Source of the DNA: JBFWMG01 sp050251715
Lineage (GTDB): Bacteria > Desulfobacterota > Desulfovibrionia > Desulfovibrionales > Desulfovibrionaceae
Direction of reading: 5' to 3'
DNA: 40,583 nt
Assembly (NCBI GenBank): GCA_050251715.1
Contig: JBFWMG010000033.1
Span: 1-40,583, forward strand
Shown: positions 38,572 through 40,583 of the stretch, in pieces
Layout of the letters: each line of letters starts with the position of its first letter
How positions within the stretch are numbered: position 1 is the first letter of the stretch
Translations under genes and position numbers: made by a program
Notes under the pieces: model-generated
Seen by the model: only the letters and a program-made list of their open reading frames with translations
What the model was told of the DNA's origin: nothing
Database searches by the model: none

Positions 38572-40524
38572 CTATCCCGCCAGCTCAGCCCGTTGCGCCT
38601 CCAGGTCGGCCAGCTCGGCCTCCAACTCGGCCATGCGCTCGAACAACGCCTCGCTGCGCGCCTTGCCCTCGGCGTATTCCTTGAGCATGGCGTTCATCCT
38701 TGCGGCGTCCGCATAGGTCTCGGGCAGGGCCATGGTGCGCTCCAGCTCGCCCACCCGCTCCAGAAGCGCTTCCAGCTCCTGCTCGATCTTCTCGTACTCC
38801 GCCTTCTTGGGCTTGATTTCCTTGTACAGCGTGTTGCGCAGCTCCGCCTGCTCGCGCTTGCGCTGCTTCGAAACCTCCCGGTCCTCGCTGGGCTTGCGCC
38901 GCGCCGCCGCGTCCTCGCTGAGCTGCGCCCGACGGTTGCGGTCGTACTCCTCGAATCCGTCCAGGCAGACCTCAAGCCCGCCCGGTCCCAGCGCCCACAC
39001 CTGCTCCGCCACCCGCGACAGCAGCCAGCGGTCGTGCGCCACCATGAGGATGGTGCCCGTATAATCCTCCAAGGCCTGGATGAGCGCCTCGCGGCTCTCC
39101 AAATCCAGATGGTTGGTGGGCTCGTCCAGCACCAGGAAATTGGACCGCCGCAAAAACAGCGTGGCCAGCACCAGCCGACTCTTCTCGCCGCCGGACAGCT
39201 CCTTCACGGGCCGGTCGAAATATTCCTGCCCCAGCAAAAACAACCCCAGCACCGAGCGCAGCTCCTCTTCCGTGGTGCGCGGGTCGGACAACCGCCGGAT
39301 CTCCGCCACCACCGTGCGCTCCAGATCCAGAATCTCCACCTGATGCTGGCTGAAATAGCCCATCTTCACCGTGGTGCCCATTTCCGTATACCCGTGCGAC
39401 GGCGTGAGCTCCTTGACGATGAGCTTGAGCAGCGTGGACTTGCCGCACCCGTTGGGTCCGCACAACGCCACCTTCTGCCCCCGGAACAGGTTCCAGTTCA
39501 AGCGGCTCCACATGCTCTTTTTGCCGGAAAACGAAAATTCCAGGTCCACCACGCTGCAAATGGTCTTTTCCGCGCGCGCGGGCTCCGGCCACTTGAAGGC
39601 CAGCGTCTTCTGCTTCTGCTCCGACGCGTACCCCTCCAGCTCCTTTTCCAGCTTGCGCGCCTGCTTCTGCTTGCTGCCCGCCTGCCGCGCCTTGGTGGCC
39701 TTGTATTTGAAGCGGGTGACAAAGGCCATTTTCTTGTCGATCTCGGTCTGCAACCGCTTGGCCTCGCGCTCGCGCTGCATCTCGGTCTCGGCCTGCCACT
39801 CCAAAAACTGGGCGAACGTGCCCGGCCGGTACATGGGCTTGGAAAGCCCCAGATACAGCAAATGCGTGCCCAGGCGCTCCATGAACACCCGGTCGTGCGC
39901 CACCAGCACCAGCACGCCCTGGTAGTCGAGCAAAAACTGCTCAAGCCACTCGATGGCCTCCAGATCAAGGTGGTTGGTGGGTTCGTCCAGGAGCAGCACG
40001 TCCGCACCCTGCACCAGCACCCGCGCCAGCTTGGCCCGCTCGCGCCAGCCGCCCGAAAACGTCTTGATGGCCTGCCCGTGCACCGGCTCCGCGAATCCCA
40101 AACCCGACAACACCGCATGCGCCCGGTGTTCCGGATTGTAGCCGTAGGTCTGCTCCAGCTCCGCCTGCCGCCTGCCCAGCTCGGCCAGCGTGGCCGTATC
40201 GCCCGCAGCCGTGGCCGCCTCCCACTCGTCCCAAAACGAATGCCACGACGGCAACACGTCCATGACCCAGCCCACCAGCGACCGCTCCAGATCCTCGCGC
40301 CCGAAATCCTGCGCCACATACCCGACGCGCGCACCCTTGGGATAGACCACCTTGCCGCTGTCCGGCTCGGACTCGCCCGCCAAAATGCGCAACATCGTGG
40401 ATTTGCCCGTGCCGTTGGAGCCGACCACGCACAACCGCACGCCCGAGTTGACCTCCAGCGAAAACTCGCGGAACAAATCCCGCCCGCCATATGCCTTGGT
40501 AATGCCCTGGATCGATATTTTCAT
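38572..40524 (-). CDS. ABC-F family ATPase
   Basis: The 650-residue soluble protein has two ABC ATPase domains and no membrane part, as in ABC-F factors that act on ribosomes. Domain 1 has GSNGTGKST, FSGGWRERAKLARVL and LLLDEPTNHLDLEAIEWLE. The linker (about 235-310, KRLQTEIDKKMAFVTRFKYKATKARQAGSKQKQARKLE) is the basic P-site-tRNA interaction motif region. Domain 2 has GPNGCGKST, LSGGEKSRLVLATLF and LDEPTNHLD. A C-terminal coiled coil (about 540-650) resembles that of Uup or YheS-type proteins. Both ATPase sites look active. Housekeeping translation factor is likelier than antibiotic resistance. Upstream lies another copy of the dispersed repeat. Confidence 0.92.
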   Translation of the reverse strand: MKISIQGITKAYGGRDLFREFSLEVNSGVRLCVVGSNGTGKSTMLRILAGESEPDSGKVVYPKGARVGYVAQDFGREDLERSLVGWVMDVLPSWHSFWDEWEAATAAGDTATLAELGRRQAELEQTYGYNPEHRAHAVLSGLGFAEPVHGQAIKTFSGGWRERAKLARVLVQGADVLLLDEPTNHLDLEAIEWLEQFLLDYQGVLVLVAHDRVFMERLGTHLLYLGLSKPMYRPGTFAQFLEWQAETEMQREREAKRLQTEIDKKMAFVTRFKYKATKARQAGSKQKQARKLEKELEGYASEQKQKTLAFKWPEPARAEKTICSVVDLEFSFSGKKSMWSRLNWNLFRGQKVALCGPNGCGKSTLLKLIVKELTPSHGYTEMGTTVKMGYFSQHQVEILDLERTVVAEIRRLSDPRTTEEELRSVLGLFLLGQEYFDRPVKELSGGEKSRLVLATLFLRRSNFLVLDEPTNHLDLESREALIQALEDYTGTILMVAHDRWLLSRVAEQVWALGPGGLEVCLDGFEEYDRNRRAQLSEDAAARRKPSEDREVSKQRKREQAELRNTLYKEIKPKKAEYEKIEQELEALLERVGELERTMALPETYADAARMNAMLKEYAEGKARSEALFERMAELEAELADLEAQRAELAG

Positions 40525-40549
40525 AGTAATGTGGATCGCCTGCGGCGAA

Positions 40550-40583
40550 CCGGGGGGAGGGGAGAGAGGGGGAAACCCCTTTT
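40550..40583. repeat. Dispersed repeat copy C (cut by window edge)
   Basis: ccggggggaggggagagagg followed by gggaaacccctttt matches the hairpin part of the repeat at 7857-7890, and its right arm would continue past the window. It lies just upstream of the ABC-F gene. Confidence 0.65.

Overview
The window is GC-rich bacterial chromosome with long operons, many signal-transduction genes and short intergenic gaps. Several traits together fit a Desulfovibrionaceae-like member of the Desulfobacterota: a Mop molybdate-binding protein, a YeiH-type sulfur-oxyanion transporter, a kinase with a CxxCH (c-heme type) sensor domain, a chemoreceptor with a Cys-rich PAS domain, several GGDEF proteins and a TRAP transporter. 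This assignment comes from gene content only and is moderate in confidence. One segment (about 10.2-12.7 kb), and especially 10.5-11.9 kb, is clearly AT-richer and looks acquired.

Layout. 1-545: degenerate tandem repeats and a terminator. 546-3643 (minus): a NitT/TauT-type ABC importer (permease, ATPase, binding protein) followed by an FmdE-like protein. 4020-7832 (plus): a tight five-gene unit of response regulator-STAS, secreted thioredoxin-like protein, GAF-GAF-membrane-degenerate rhodanese, MauE/DoxX-like membrane protein and lipoprotein. 7957-9906 (minus): a diguanylate cyclase and a small STAS-like protein. 10137-12787: a 2.5 kb mini-island at the 3' end of tRNA-Pro(GGG), bounded by a perfect 107-bp direct repeat. 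It carries an unrecognised protein with a HEPN-type Rx4H motif and a RelE toxin with a Phd/YefM-type antitoxin, and no integrase. 13133-15378: mop and, divergently, a hydantoinase/oxoprolinase-family gene, with a 28-bp operator-like inverted repeat between them. 15469-23336 (minus): pepA, a heme-type sensor kinase, a sigma-54 response regulator, then a YeiH-type transporter with a small membrane partner behind a candidate sigma-54 promoter. 23524-25644 (minus): a chemoreceptor. 26420-34119 (plus): a complete route from 5-keto-4-deoxyuronate to pyruvate and glyceraldehyde-3-phosphate. It comprises TRAP transporter P-M-Q, kdgK, kduI, kduD, an IclR/KdgR-type regulator and an eda aldolase, and starts with a good match to the KdgR operator. 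34359-40524 (minus): a YkgJ-type cysteine-cluster protein, a type I periplasmic binding protein overlapping a diguanylate cyclase, and an ABC-F ATPase.

How the parts work together. The uronate operon imports a hexuronate-derived monomer, isomerises it (KduI), reduces it (KduD), phosphorylates it (KdgK) and cleaves it (Eda). Induction would be through KdgR at the operator near 26.24 kb. No lyase or unsaturated-uronide hydrolase is present in the window, so the cell may live on monomers released by others. The kinase/regulator pair at 17.9-21.7 kb probably switches on the downstream transporter.

The least explained structures are the tRNA mini-island, five 71-bp tandem hairpin units that copy the 3' end of kduI, and a 105/106-bp multi-hairpin element. 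That element occurs twice, and each time one of its tips supplies the TAG stop codon of the neighbouring gene.
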